Shown here: positions 9,080 through 20,531 of the stretch, one piece after another
How positions within the stretch are numbered: position 1 is the first letter of the stretch
Layout: each line of letters starts with the position of its first letter
IMG/VR virus record: IMGVR_UViG_3300045125_000158
Span: 123,260 to 187,259 of that record
DNA from: a virus
Reading direction: 5' to 3' (one strand)
Length of the DNA: 64,000 nucleotides
The notes under the pieces: model-generated
What the model was told of the DNA's origin: nothing
Seen by the model: only the letters and a program-made list of their open reading frames with translations
The model's database searches: none
Program-made: the position numbers and the translations under genes

Positions 9080-12000
9080 TTATTGATTTTTTCTCTTTGC
9101 TGCACTTGCAATTTCTCTTTGTATTACAGTTGCAACTTTATCTATATGCTCATTTATTGCTTCTTCAGTAAACCTCACAACACGCCAACCCATGCTTGCA
9201 AGGTTATAATCTCTTTCTTTATCTTTTTGCTTATCTTCTGGTGATGAATGCCATTTCTGACCATCACATTCAATATCTATGCCTAACTCAGGCACAGCAA
9301 AATCCATAAGATAAAAATTAGATTTATTTTTGACTGGCTGTTTATACTGCGCAAATAATCTAAATGGCAATTGCATCGAAATCAAAGTGCGATACATTTT
9401 TGATTCTGGTTTAGTCAATTGAATTGTGGCCATCTTAGGTTGCACAATTTCTTTTTCTTCAATCTTTGGGGCTCTGCCTCTGCGGTATATCTTTCCACTA
9501 CCTGCCGCCGCCGCAGGCATCCCACCCGCAGGAGGTGCGCCTGCGCGCCTCCCATGCCCATGTCCATACCCGGCATACCACCGCCAGCAGCACCAGCTTC
9601 ACCCGGAGCCCCACCAGGCATACCGCCCGCACCACCTAAATCTGCAGGCATAGCTCCTGCGCCACCACCCATACCGCCTAGACCACCAAGACCGCCTAAG
9701 CCACCGCCTGCACCACCTGCACCGCCTGCCAACTGGCCTGATTGCATAGCATTAACTTGTTCGCTACGTATTCTTTCAATTTCAATGTCATAATCTAAAT
9801 CAAATTGTTCAAGCAAAGTCTGTTGCGATATAATACCACTCTGCTGTAATTGAATAAACATTTGCATTTGATTTGTATTGTCTCGCAAACGCAAATCATT
9901 CCACTTTACACGCGGATACATGTAAACTGTTTCTGCCGTATTCTTCTGTTTCTTCTTCATCAATAAAACCTTGCATCTTGGCTACAGGCAAAAATACGTG
10001 CTTCTCAATCCACTGTCCCAGTTCATTACGCCACGATTCAATTCTGCGAATCATTGTTTCAACACCAACCTGTGCAGAACTATATCCGGCCATTTCACCA
10101 TTCAACAATGTTTGATTTAACATCAAACCATCAAGAATTTCTTTACCTATAGCTTCCAATTCTTGCGTAATTTGATGTATCTTTCCGCTATTGCCGTGTA
10201 TTTGCAATTCTTCCATTCCTACGAGTAATGATGAAGCCAGAAGGAACAGTTACGCAATACAACTTTGCCGGTGTAATCAGACCGAGAAATATGTGACTAC
10301 GCACCTCGAATTTTGTATCAGTTCGATGTTCGGACCAATAAATTCTAAAAATATCTCGGCAATTTATATTTCTGCCATTTTCTTTTCTTGAATAAGATAT
10401 ATAACCTAGCTTTAGAAGAATTTCTTCGAAACTATTTGCTAATTCTTTAGATGTAGTTGTATATTTATATCTCGGTTTTTTGTTATCATGCCTTGCGCAA
10501 CCGTCACCAGCCATCAATGCATTATAAAGTATTTGCAATTTATCTTTTTGGCAAATCTCGTATCCAACGTGGAATTTTCTTTTCTTCCGAACGTGAACCA
10601 AACTCTTCTGCCATATAACGCGCAATTTTGACGTTGTTTATTGTGAAGTTACAGAAAGTATCGTTACCTCTATCATCCTCTGTCTCAGAGAAATTAGGAT
10701 ACACAAGCCCCACAACTTCTTTCATAGATGCATAAATTGGACTATGACGATTTTGTCCAATTGCACAAGCCTGAATTTTGCTTGTCTATTGCCAATCTCT
10801 TAGCTGTCTCCTCTCTCTAACTCCGCCTTCACTTAGATAGTAACCAACAAACTCAAGATAATCATCAAGAACTAAATATGCGCAAGCGGACTATCTCTGT
10901 ATGGCAGATTTGCAGGAATTCTACCTTTGCCATTCAACTCTGTCAACGAATTTGTCACCATGCTTGACATGTTGCGATAGTTCTTCTATCAAATTGCCAT
11001 TTCTTTCGACAAGCATTCTGTGATTAGGTGTCGCCACAAACATCCACGCCTCTCGAATTAAAGTTGATCATCTTTGTGGGTGTCTGATGATTTTAAAGTC
11101 ATATTGATGATATTGCTGTATTTGCTGCCATTGCATTTTTTGACCACTTTGCTTGTCATATGCAGCAACTATTACGTCTTTGTCAATATCCCTTCAACAG
11201 CTTCCAGCCATCAACAGTAAGTATTTCTGTTTGGTTCATCGCGACATGCCGTACCACTCATAGTCAAAGTGATTGTGCGTAACTATAGTTAAGTTAGGAT
11301 CATTGGCTACAGCCGCAAGTCGCGCAGAAGCGTCAGCAATTGCATCATCATCAGCTGGCCTATCATCACTACCTATCTTTACCACACGCACAGGCAAAAT
11401 TAATCGTTCTGCAACGATCCAGTTTGCTGTCATGAGTTTTGTTTTATAAGCTAAAATAGTAAACAAAGCGACGTATCAACGACTCACCGTATGTACCATA
11501 AGGCACGCCACCATGTTTCAAATGACTTGTTACTCGATTAGATAACAATATTGGCTTTTTTACCGAGAATTCTGCGGCTTTTAATATTTTCAGGTATTTG
11601 ATCGTACAGAAATTTAGGCTGTTTTGTTGCAATTACTCTCTGGATTTCCTCGTCTGGCAACAAAACTATTTGTGGCTCTTGCGAAATAGGAGTTTTCATA
11701 ACCTCAATCCAGTCAGGATTAAGAACAGTTATCTTAGATATAGTACCGTCAGCGTGATTGCAAACTTCGCCACTATCTTTATCTACTCCGCTTCCATGAC
11801 AGTGAGGGCAAGAAATTTCCGTCATCACAAAAACATCACCCAACAAAAATCGTTGGTGACTTATCATTCTACACCAGTACATCAAGTCTATTTTTTCTAC
11901 TAAACGCTCAAAATAACGTAATACGCTTTTCTTCTTGCACTCTAGCTTCATGCCGTTAATTGGAAATTGGCTATAAAAGTCGATACCAGCGGCAACTTTT

Positions 12001-12299
12001 GGTTCATTTTCATAATAGAATCTAGCCCATTGATATACTTCTTTTCTTTTACTTGCAATTTGCCAGTTTTGAGGCGTATGCAAAGGAGAAAAGAACATGG
12101 GCTGCGTCATAATAACATTAGCACCAGCACCAGCAAACTGTGCTGCTTTTGTAATAGGCACGCTTACAACGCTACTTGCTGTATAATTAGCATTGCTTGC
12201 ATCACTATTTTTTACGACTAAACCTTTTGCTGCCATAGCTTTTGCTGCCGTTTTCTTAGTAGGCAATTGCATTTTAATCGGTTTTTGATTTTCATCCAT
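9080..12299 (-). CDS. Portal protein with C-terminal DUF559/Vsr-like nuclease domain, interrupted by an intein
   Basis: The portal forms the dodecameric DNA channel at the head vertex. The N-terminal part (12299-11538) has WARFYYENEPKVAAGIDFYS and a zinc-type CPHCHGSG...C. It continues in other frames as HLKHGGVPYGTYGESLIRR, then KTKLMTANWIVAERLILPVR, IVTHNHFDYEWYG, and, after the intein, SGKIHQITQELEAIGKEILD. A long Gly/Ala/Met linker (about 9500-9740) leads, through one indel near 9520, into a terminal domain with YLMDFAVPELGIDIECDGQ, KWH, then GWRVVRFTEEAI, the pattern of DUF559/very-short-patch-repair-like nucleases. Length without the intein is about 720 residues. The portal assignment rests on these conserved blocks and on gene order after terL. 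Confidence 0.85.
10190..11249 (-). other. Intein in the portal protein
   Basis: The N-terminal splicing block reads TEILTVDGWKLLKG, then the B-block VATPNHRMLVERNG. A single recognisable LAGLIDADG-type motif, LYNALMAGDGCA, follows. The C-terminal block is KLYCVTVPSGFIITRRNG, ending after an indel in IHGN before Ser of the extein. The first residue, probably Cys before MS, is obscured by an indel near 11247. Length is about 350 residues. The N-terminal half (10740-11230) is heavily frame-broken. Confidence 0.8.
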
Positions 12300-12346
12300 A
12301 GCTTACCTCAGTCTTCTAATCCTAAATTTTCTGCCGAAGATTTTAT

Positions 12347-13922
12347 TTATGCGTCTAAATCTTCATCAACAGTTTCTGTTTCAACATGCGGATCAGAGTA
12401 TGTTTTACTAGGATTTATCGGTTTGATGTCTAAATTTGCTTGTGCAGATTTTTGTACGGATGGATTTATTAACACATCAGTAGGTCTTGCATCAATTGGT
12501 TTTTCCTTTTTCGCATCAGCCTGCTGCGGCTTAATCGTTGTAGGAACACCTCTTAATGAGCCATTGCAATTCTCGCAATGAGTAGCAATAGCTGAATTGG
12601 TAGAAAAACAGAAAGGACATGTTTTTTGTCCCTTCAGTTTTTCCTTTTTATATATACCTTTTGAAAGCGAGAACGGATCTTTAGACGCTGTTACTTTTTT
12701 TACAGTTTGACCACTCCAATCATAAAGATTGGATGGCTCATACTCCGTCTCTGTAGGCGAATAACCACGATCTTTTGCATGTTCCTTACGTGCTGCAGTC
12801 AACGCGCCTCAAACGTCGAAAATTCTGGCATATATGGACGACGCTTTTGTCCTGGCAACAATTGCAGATTATTACCTTCAGGAATGTTGCGATCAACTTC
12901 AAAACGCTTGTTGATATAACCGCCAACGTATTCACCCTTTTCATTGCGATAAGGACGCGAATACTTGTCCATAACGTTGCCACGCCAGAATGTATCAAAG
13001 TCAATCGCCTTATCATCAAAAATAAAGTTATGATCTCTGGCTCTTAACCACGTATGCCAATCACTAGCCAAGAAACCTACGTTACTCCACTGGCAGAATT
13101 CTCGCAATGATTCTGGACCGAAGTTTAAGAACTCGGTATGATGCTGCCCATTAAACTGAGCTTGCTTTTTAAGATTATAAGACTTCGCAGTCTTAACATT
13201 AACTGATTTAGCTGCTTGCTTAGCAAATGCTTTTATTTTGCTTTCAGCTTCTTTAATTACATTTTGTATAGAAGCTTTAGTATAAGTTGCTTTCACAGAT
13301 TCCACTCCTTCACCGCTTGGGCCTATAGCCTCATAAATGTCAGTCAAAATTCTTATTCTATCAACTTCGCTTCTATCGGGTTCAAAATATCTTTGTGCAG
13401 CATCTTTTACTGTCTCTTGCTTATCTACAGGAGACTGCGTAATTAAATTATTGATAAACATCGGGTCTTTTTCAGCGTCATCTTTTTTGCAATTCTTGCT
13501 CAAACATTTGCTTCAATTCATCAAAACTATTTACGCGAAACTCTTGTTCCTGAGTTGCTGGCTCCTGCGTTGGCTGATTTATTTCAGTCATTTCATTTTG
13601 TGGAGCAACTAAATTTGTGTCTATTTGAGAAATTTTTCGCAAATTATATGGCATTTTTGTTGACGCTGTAGCCAAAGCTTCTTCTACCTCAAACATCGTC
13701 TCCACAGTGTCTTGTCCTGTTTCTTTTGCTATTTGCTGCGTTTCATCCAATCCGTCTTTTAATTTTGTCAATTGATTTATTTGGCTTGCTGGTGTATCTG
13801 CGCGGATCCACCATAGGCTTGATTGTTTCCAGTTTTTTATTGAGATTATCACCTCAACAGCTGGATTACCAAGCGTTTGCGTAAGCTCTCACAGAAATTG
13901 GCAGATTGGAATTTATAGGCAT
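12347..13922 (-). CDS. Virion-module protein with zinc-ribbon tail
   Basis: Unrecognised family. Segments starting MPINSNLPISVRAYANAW (13922) and continuing in frames 13852-13478, 13503-12799 and 12802-12347 join at A-runs and one TTGAC joint into about 525 residues. The middle carries FNGQHHTEFLNFGPESLREF and WHTWLRARDHNF. The C-terminal part has a CPFCFSTNSAIATHCENC zinc ribbon and a polar tail. The start overlaps the upstream stop (TAATG). It is encoded directly upstream of the portal in transcription order. Confidence 0.6.
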
Positions 13923-14693
13923 TAAGATTCCTTATTTTGACTATTTAATGCATTGAACAATCTATCAACGGCATCATTGTGCATGCTTTTGTAGTTGCTA
14001 CTCTTGTTTTCGTCCATAAGAGCGTCTACTAATTTATCGGTTGCTTGTTTAGCTGTTTTTACTTGCTTTGTATTATGGACTTTGGCTTGCTTTACTTCTT
14101 TTCCTCGACCTTAGGATTTACTCTATTTTCCAAAGCTGTAAGTCTATCAAAATTAGTGTTCTCATCAAACATGCTGATTTTATTGGCAGGAATCCACCCT
14201 TTACCGCTGCTATTTGCGCTTACAGAATTGACGCTTGCAGACTTGTTAGTAATAACATCTTCTGCACCAAGTTTAGGAGCAAAACTTTGCTTATACTCTG
14301 CTTGTTTGAGTTGGCGAACTCTATCAGCTGATTCTTTTCAATTTGCGTTGTTTCTCTAGAAGATAGAGTGCCAGCAATTTTCTCAAGACTTGAAGCGTCC
14401 CATATTGTGTTTTTATTTGACGTATTGCCTTGACTCTTTGTTCCGCCATTATTGGTAATACCACCATCTACCGCACAGCGACTTGATCTTACGCTTGAAG
14501 AATTACGAGCAAGAGTATCTCCATAACGACTTTGTGCAGTTTTAGGCTCAGCCCAACTACGGTCTTTTTGTATAACTTTTTCCTGCTTCATTTCAGGTTG
14601 ACGCTCGTTCATTTCTTTACGATAGTCCTTTTTATCCTCATTATTGATAAACGAATTCAGAGAATTCAAATTCTGAGATTGCTTATGTAGCAT
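13922..14693 (-). CDS. Hypothetical polar protein of the virion module
   Basis: GGAGGAAAGC precedes ATG at 14693, so I choose MLHKQSQNLNSLN over the in-frame ATG 12 bases upstream. The protein is Lys/Gln/Ser/Asn-rich and low in hydrophobics. One indel near 14300 and another near 14105 move the frame to FAPKLGAEDVITNKSASVNS, then to KTAKQATDKLVDALMDENK. The stop TAA overlaps the next ATG. No known domain. Confidence 0.55.
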
Positions 14694-14750
14694 GCTTTCC
14701 TCCAAATCCCTCGTTTGACGAGAGAATTTATAATATTATTTTTACTTTCT

Positions 14751-15401
14751 TTAATAAACGTATTGTTGCGAATGAGCTGCTTTTTCTGACTGCGGATTAA
14801 GAACCTCATCCAATGAACTATCCGTAATAGTTTCTTGAGTTTTAGGCGCAATCTTAAAGGTAAACTTATAATTTGCTTTTGTGCCTTCAATAATTTGCAA
14901 AGTTAACTTTGTAACATTAAATTTGCCAGCAAATATTTTTAGCAATATCAACCGCTTTTTCCTGCTCAAGCGATTCGCCCTTAATTTCTGCAGGTAGAAT
15001 GAAAAAATCCGCTAGATCCTCCACCACCCATTACGTCTACATTTATATCAAACAGACCATTCTTTTTACCAAGTTTTATCTCGATACCCAGATCATGGCA
15101 ACAATTTATAATAGGCAGATCTCATATCTTGCCTATCTGTATTAGATTTTTTGCACATCTTTTGGGCGCAGAAAATAAGCTATCAAATTTATTTTTATTA
15201 AAACCAGACGGTTTATTACCTTTGCTTTCAGAAAGATCTCTTTTGCAAATCAGCAATAGGATTATAGTTTGATCCTATATCCTCTTGTTCAATTAATGGC
15301 CTAGATTCTGGTGATGCAGAATCTAAATCACCAATAGCATCATATTGCATGGATTTCTGAGCGGTCGTAATTTTACGTTTACCATTAGGAGATATACGCA
15401 T
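14751..15401 (-). CDS. Hypothetical protein, frameshifted
   Basis: The start MRISPNGKRKITTAQKSMQY continues through several indels (near 15235, 15180, 15115, 14995, 14950). Later parts read YKLLPDLGIEIKLGKKNGLF, then ILPAEIKGESLEQEKAVDIA, then FNVTKLTLQIIEGTKANYKF, ending HSQQYVY. The total is about 215 residues. Function unknown. The Gly-rich VMGGGGSSGF loop may link two small domains. Confidence 0.5.
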
Positions 15402-15417
15402 TATGCTCTCCCTTGTA

Positions 15418-15847
15418 TTACTTGTCAGCGAACATAGCCTCTACATACTCTGATGGATAAAGCTTCTTCCAATAAGCCTTCCACTCGCTCTTGGTTTTGG
15501 CATCAAGATTGGCAATCTTTACCATGTTGGTGGAATTTGCATAGCAAGCTTCTTTTTCTTCCTTTGGCTTTTCACCATCAGATTTAGCCCCATCAGGATG
15601 ACATTCGCCTTCCTTTTCTTTCTTGTCAATGATTTTTCTGCAGTTTTTCAGGCAACTTATCTTGCTTGCCCGTCTAGACACTCATCTGCGCCCTTTAACC
15701 TCTGCCTCTACAACCTTTGCAGTCACTGCTGAGGTATTTGCAGATGCTTGTTTTGCAATCTTGTTATTTGCATTAGCAATCTTTTCTATAAACTCTGCGA
15801 AATTTTGGGTCTTACCCGTTGATATCTTATTTTGTATAAAATTTCAT
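15418..15847 (-). CDS. Hypothetical Lys-rich protein
   Basis: AAGGAGCAAAGT precedes ATG at 15847. The N-terminus MKFYTQNKISTGK continues as NFAEFIEKIANANNKIAKQA, then shifts frame near 15690 into KIIDKKEKEGECHPDGAKSD. It ends WKAYWKKLYPSEYVEAMFAD. About 140 residues, helical and charged, with two Cys in the linker. Unrecognised. Confidence 0.5.
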
Positions 15848-15936
15848 ACTTTGCTCCTTATGAAAGCTGATTTTATTGTATTCATTACAAGAAATATTTT
15901 TCCTTCATTCAACTGTTATTAATTTTTATTACGCAT

Positions 15937-16301
15937 TCAGTCTACGTCATAACCTCCGAATTGCATTCCTCCAGGTGTCGTTGGGGTTCCAGGTGTAGTT
16001 GGGGTTCCAGGTGTGGTTGGAGCTGAAGGCATTTTTAGACCTATACTCTTAGCCAAATTAGTGCCAAAATTTTTGTCGGATCTCTGCTGCCAAATTGATT
16101 ATATGGGCAGTTGTTTGACGAGATTCTTTGCCTTTGGTATTAGCTATGACATTTATATTTGTATTTATTTGTTTTATTATTTCTGCTGCTAACTAAAGGC
16201 TTGACAGCCTGATTGATTGCTTGAGTGATGTTGGTTTTAAACTTATTATCTACTGACTTCATTAAATTAGCTAATTGTGTCATTTGTATTTTATTACTCA
16301 T
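15937..16301 (-). CDS. Hypothetical protein with TTPG repeats
   Basis: The start MSNKIQMTQLANLMKSVDNK overlaps the upstream stop (ATGA). The helical body shifts frame near 16165 to NTNINVIANTKGKESRQTTA. The tail contains three TTPG(T)P units encoded by a 15-nt imperfect repeat (15970-16018) and ends GGMQFGGYDVD. About 120 residues. Coiled-coil plus Pro/Gly tail suggests a small structural or chaperone-type virion protein, which is inference only. Confidence 0.5.
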
Positions 16302-16453
16302 AGCTGCAGCTTTAAGGTATTATCAATTTCTTGCACTATCATATTGAGAGCTTTGTCTCTTTTTTGAGGTAACGCAGCTTCTTTTATAAGTTCAACTTTG
16401 CTTGCTTTTTTCAAAACATTTTTCACAATATTTTCATTACCACAAATTTTCAC
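16298..16453 (-). CDS. Small hypothetical protein, about 51 residues
   Basis: TTGGAGCAAAAA precedes GTG at 16453, so I choose VKICGNENIVKNVLKKASKV rather than upstream starts that overlap the previous gene. The C-terminus NTLKLQL stops in ATGA with the next gene. It is helical and basic. Confidence 0.5.
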   Translation of the reverse strand: MKICGNENIVKNVLKKASKVELIKEAALPQKRDKALNMIVQEIDNTLKLQL

Positions 16454-16469
16454 TTTTTGCTCCAATAGT

Positions 16470-17611
16470 TTATGACATAAAGAAATCACGCAATGCTAAT
16501 TTACGATCCGATGGTAGTTTTTGTAAATATTGGGCAACAGCCACTCTACCAGGTTGTGTGGGTGTTGGACCTTTTCCAAATACATGATTCATAATTTCCA
16601 TAGCTACTGCTGGCTTAGCTTGGAATATATTCTTGATATTTGTTTCATCAGGAGTAGGACTGAAAGCCGCAGCAGCCGGGACGCGACCAGTGGCTGTGCT
16701 GATTCCATTTGCAATATTATTGGTCATATATTGCAATTGCTGCATTATCTTATCTACATCATCTTTGCTTCTTCCTAGCTGCATAATAGCCTCGCCCAGA
16801 GCCTTGTCTGTAGCTGCGTCCTTATTTATTTGCTTAAAATAGATTAGTGACTTCGACTGAGCAACAAACACAGCTTGCATTTGCTTTAACATAGCCTGGG
16901 TATTAGCAAGGCTTTTTTGTAGTGATGAAATACTTTTTTCCGCTTGATTGGCCATAGCGTCACCAGCTCTTCGATTTTTCCCTGCTTGACCTCTAAATTT
17001 ATCTACAAATTTACTAATGAAGTTTTGTGATTCTTTAAAGATTTTGCAATCCAGCATTCGCGGTTTTTATAGCACTGTTTATGTCTAATTTTTTGTTACT
17101 TAAAACATCGTTTATTTGACTATGTATCTGTGCATGCTTTCTAAGAACTAATATATCAACATCTGCTGTTTTAATTTGCTCGATACTATCAAATACAGCG
17201 GTTGGAAAATCTTTACCTTGATCAATATTTGCTGTTACCAAATTTACAAATTCTTTTGTGAAGAATATTGTCTCGACTCTTGAGTTGATGCGCTCTTAAT
17301 CAACTTACCATTTTCTGAAGCATATTTGTCCCACTTTGAACCATCATTATTTAATGACTCAACATATTCTTTCTGACACTCCATCCATACTTCTTGTGCT
17401 GCCATTTTTGGTTTTTCTGTTCTCTTGTGCCTATAGCAATTGCTCCAGCATCTACTATTGCGAACAGCATAACCTTGGAAACCCACGCATGCGCAGTTTT
17501 AATAAGCATTAAATCGCTTGCTACTTTATCTAATTGTAAAGCTTCTTGTACATTATTGTTTTTGTCAAGCTGCTCAGCCAATTCAATTAATGATTTGATA
17601 ACTGTTTCCAT
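16470..17611 (-). CDS. Hypothetical helical virion-module protein, about 380 residues
   Basis: GAGGATAAAT precedes METVIKSLIELAEQLDKNNN. Frames 17611-17351, 17486-17244, 17241-17035 and 17057-16470 join by indels. The second half is a long coiled coil (SISSLQKSLANTQAMLKQMQ) followed by an Ala/Pro linker and a final domain ending KLPSDRKLALRDFFMS. A short hydrophobic stretch, VMLFAIVDAGAIAIG, lies near residue 45. Length and coiled coil are compatible with a tail or neck component, but I cannot assign a family. Confidence 0.55.
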
Positions 17612-17714
17612 ATTTATCCTCTAAAATTGCAATCTTCCAACAAAATCGATTCTTATTGTTATTTGCCAGAAAAATTTACAAATCCTTTTTTTATTATACA
17701 ATTAATTTTATTGA

Positions 17715-18689
17715 TTATCTAACTACAAACTTGGGTTTAAATTGTCTACCTACAAAAGAAAACTCTTATATTCGCTAAGCGAAATGCACGTATTCCGCCT
17801 GCAGTTTCGTCGTATGTAACCAAAATTTGATGACTTGGCTCATTTTCTGGATGCGATACAAATCTACCATGCGGTTCAATATAGCGTGTTATAAGATTAT
17901 TACCTAACAACTGATTTTTACGTCTTTTTCTTGTTGTTTGATAACTTATTTTCACGACTTGCTGATTTTCTAGGCCCCAATTGAAAGCGTCAGACATATT
18001 ACTAAATCTTGGTATTTCTTTCTCAAGCTGATCTACCGACTTCGGCTCCAATTCTTTTATAGTCGGAGGCACGGTTGGTTCTATGCCTTCCTCTTCTTGT
18101 TTTTCTCTTTGTTCTTGAATGCTATCTTCAAGATACTGACCGATTTCATCTTGATCAAAACCGGAAGATTTCTGTAGCTGATCTTTCTTGGCTTTTTCTT
18201 CATCATAATATTTAAAATAATCTTCAAGAGTTGGATATTTTGCAACAATTTCATCTGTTACTTGTTAGTGTGCTTTTTATCTAATTTACTTTTACTTTTG
18301 TCATCTTTGACGAATTTTAAAGTTGCAAATACTTTTTATCACGATCCTTTTCAATCAATATTCGATCGCCTACACGTATACCATGATCTTCAAAAAATCC
18401 AAGATTAGTTTCAACTGCATACTTACATTTTTCAGTACTCTGCACGCTTTTTCTTGACAACGGCGTTATGATTTCTATATTTTTTATGACGCCTTCTTTG
18501 TCAACAAAAGCAATGTCTAAGGGAATGTACGTATTTTCTCCCAAAACTTAATTTTTGTGATGATCCAAATACAAATAACATACCATCGTTTTTAGCCATC
18601 TTTTTTACAAACATCAAACCTTTTGCTTGTAACTTCAGGAGTGTCAGCTATTTTAACATGTAAATTTATGGTACATTATTTATTGTCAT
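17715..18689 (-). CDS. DUF192-family domain fused to a WYL-like C-terminal domain
   Basis: After indels near 18670, 18610, 18545, 18320 and 18260, the N-terminal half matches the DUF192 pattern: ADTPEVTSKGLMFVKKMAKN, DGMLFVFGSSQ, NTYIPLDIAFVDKEGVIKNI, ETNLGFFEDHGIRVGDRI. A charged linker rich in Glu/Gln follows. The C-terminal part, VVKISYQTTRKRRKNQL, YIEPHG, QILVTYDETAGGIRAFRLAN, has the beta-rich shape of a WYL domain. Total about 320 residues. DUF192 proteins are usually free-standing and of unknown biochemical role. A WYL domain would suggest ligand or nucleic-acid binding. The fusion depends on indel repair. Confidence 0.6.
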
Positions 18690-18691
18690 AG

Positions 18692-19135
18692 TTATTCAAA
18701 ATATTTTATTTTACTTATCTCAAGTGAGTTGCAAATATAATCATAAACATCATCTTCTACATTTATGGCTATTATATTGAGATCTGAGCCTTCTTCGTTT
18801 CTATCAATAAACCTGCTATTCTGCCTAATCCAGCTTTCAATATGCATCTTGTTATTGCTTTTTTCTGCAACTTTTACATTTTTTGCTCAACATCAACATC
18901 TATTTTCTTGCTTGAGAAGTTGTACTTAAATTGCAAATTGGAATCCTGAAATGTACGCATCTTCTTATCTTTGATATCATACCAGAACAATTGCTGTTCA
19001 ATCTTTTTCTTTTGAACAATAGAGTTTTGTATTTCAAGATAAATAGTTTTCATATTTCATCTTATCGTACCAGCCAAGAAATTGATTATAACCTGCAGTT
19101 TTTTCCAAAGCAAAACTATTATCATTAAGTATCAT
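18692..19135 (-). CDS. Hypothetical protein, about 145 residues
   Basis: The start MILNDNSFALEKTAGYNQFL overlaps the upstream stop (TAATGA). Indels near 19035 and 18885 move the frame. Later parts read IVQKKKIEQQLFWYDIKDKK and MHIESWIRQNSRFIDRNEEG, ending SLEISKIKYFE. It carries the EKTAG peptide common in this phage's proteins. Unrecognised. Confidence 0.5.
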
Positions 19136-19410
19136 TACCTTAAGTGAGGCTGCGCTTTTTCGGTTATTTTTATATATTTACCATGCTCTTCTATCAAACC
19201 AGCAGATATCATTTTTGTAATATCAGCATTTGGTAAATTCGATGGTTTTTCAAATTTCCTGTTGGCGGTTTTGCCAGAATTATTCCATAAAGAATATAAA
19301 AAGTCTCCGGTCTTGTCATTTTTCCCGAGGTTGTTATTTTTGACATTTTGTAGAGCAGGCATAATCTGCAATAACATGTCCAATAAAGATTGTTGTGCTG
19401 TCTTTTTCAT
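19135..19410 (-). CDS. Small protein, winged-helix-like
   Basis: Intact 91-residue frame, MKKTAQQSLLDMLLQIMPAL to EKAQPHLR. The C-terminal 50 residues (LPNADITKMISAGLIEEHGK, YIKITEKAQ) read like a winged helix with a beta hairpin, as in small DNA-binding or assembly proteins. The first residues again contain KTAQ. Confidence 0.6.
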   Translation of the reverse strand: MKKTAQQSLLDMLLQIMPALQNVKNNNLGKNDKTGDFLYSLWNNSGKTANRKFEKPSNLPNADITKMISAGLIEEHGKYIKITEKAQPHLR

Positions 19411-19635
19411 TTAGTTCCTTATTCTGCTAGCTGGAAGATTCATTCCTGGCTTACGAAGTAACACTCTTATTTGATATTGCATATTTTCAAGTTCAGCAGC
19501 TTCGCCAGGAGTAATTGCAGTAAGAGAAGGTAATCGTAACAGTTTGAAATTACGAATGAGTTGCGTAACCATAGGATTCACAGGCGAATTGTAATTTTGC
19601 GCAATTTTTTTGATTGAAAAATAATTCATTTCCAT
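19411..19635 (-). CDS. Small hypothetical protein, 74 residues
   Basis: Intact. It begins MEMNYFSIKKIAQNYNSPVN, one of several unrelated proteins here with an N-terminal NYF-x-hydrophobic-K-x-A peptide. The remainder is helical and ends MNLPASRIRN. It abuts the next gene with no gap and overlaps the previous stop. Confidence 0.6.
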   Translation of the reverse strand: MEMNYFSIKKIAQNYNSPVNPMVTQLIRNFKLLRLPSLTAITPGEAAELENMQYQIRVLLRKPGMNLPASRIRN

Positions 19636-20377
19636 AGTAAATTCCTGTGAGGATACGGATTTTCACCCTCTTTACCCCAAAGATATGGCTCATTCCTAAT
19701 TTCACGCCAGTAGGTGCCATTATTGTTTAGTGGATCATTGTAGGTAGTAAAACCCTTAGTGTACCTTTATCTGTGATCGCAAATCTCTGCTTCTACCTCT
19801 TACTTCTTCATCAATCACTGACCAAGAAAAAACTCTCTTCCATAGGAAGATCAAGGTTGCTATAGGGGCCATGAACGCCTTTTGCTTCAGCCTTAAGCTT
19901 ATCAGAATTTTCATATGCCAAAATAAGTGACCGCAAATAAAGATTTTTGGTTACTAAGTGGGTTAGCCACTCTATGGCTAACTTATATTCTATAACTTTT
20001 GACATCACATTATATGAAAAAGTATTTATATCAGCACATAAAGCCATGCATAGAATCTTTTCTATATCTTTATAATTTTCAAGACCTGGATATAAGTCTA
20101 TTATTCTTTTCAAGCTTCCTGAAGTGAATTTATAAATATATTATCTACACCTTCGCTTGCTAGAGTTTCTTTGCAATTTCTATTTTTAAGCAAAGCTGCG
20201 AGATCATTCCATAATGTTTTGATTATATCATATGCTTTTTAGCTTTATTTTTATAATACTTACGTGCATCTTTTCAAATTAACAGTCAAAGAATCATTGA
20301 TAGTAACAGAATTATTCTGCACTACTATATTATGGATAAGCAATTCTTTGGCAATTTCATTACGCAAATCCACTCCT
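19626..20377 (-). CDS. Hypothetical protein, about 250 residues
   Basis: AAGGAG precedes a TTG start at 20377 (TTGCGTAATGAAATTGCC). The N-terminal helix RNEIAKELLIHNIVVQNNSV joins by indels near 20265 and 20120 to KRIIDLYPGLENYKDIEKIL and a long helical body, then near 19835 to SVIDEEVRGRSRDLRSQIKV, and finally to NNNGTYWREIRNEPYLWGKE. The stop overlaps the next ATG. Unrecognised. Confidence 0.5.
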
Positions 20378-20386
20378 TAGTTCACG

Positions 20387-20531
20387 ATTTTATTCTTAGA
20401 ACGCGCTACCATTTGTTTAGCACTAACTTTCTGGATATAAATTGGACCAATATCTAACGAGCTTTGCTTTGTCTCGCTTTCTCTTTTTTAACCCAATCTT
20501 TACTTACTTGTTTGCTGACAATTATTTTCAT
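20387..20531 (-). CDS. Small basic protein, about 48 residues
   Basis: MKIIVSKQVSKDWVKKEKAR, then after one indel SLDIGPIYIQKVSAKQMVAR, ending NKIVN. The start overlaps the upstream stop (ATGA). Strongly basic. Unrecognised. Confidence 0.45.

Noticed and set aside
9419-9793. Plus-strand Pro-rich ORFs
   Set aside because: They are the antisense of the Gly/Ala/Met linker of the portal; Gly codons read as Pro on the other strand.
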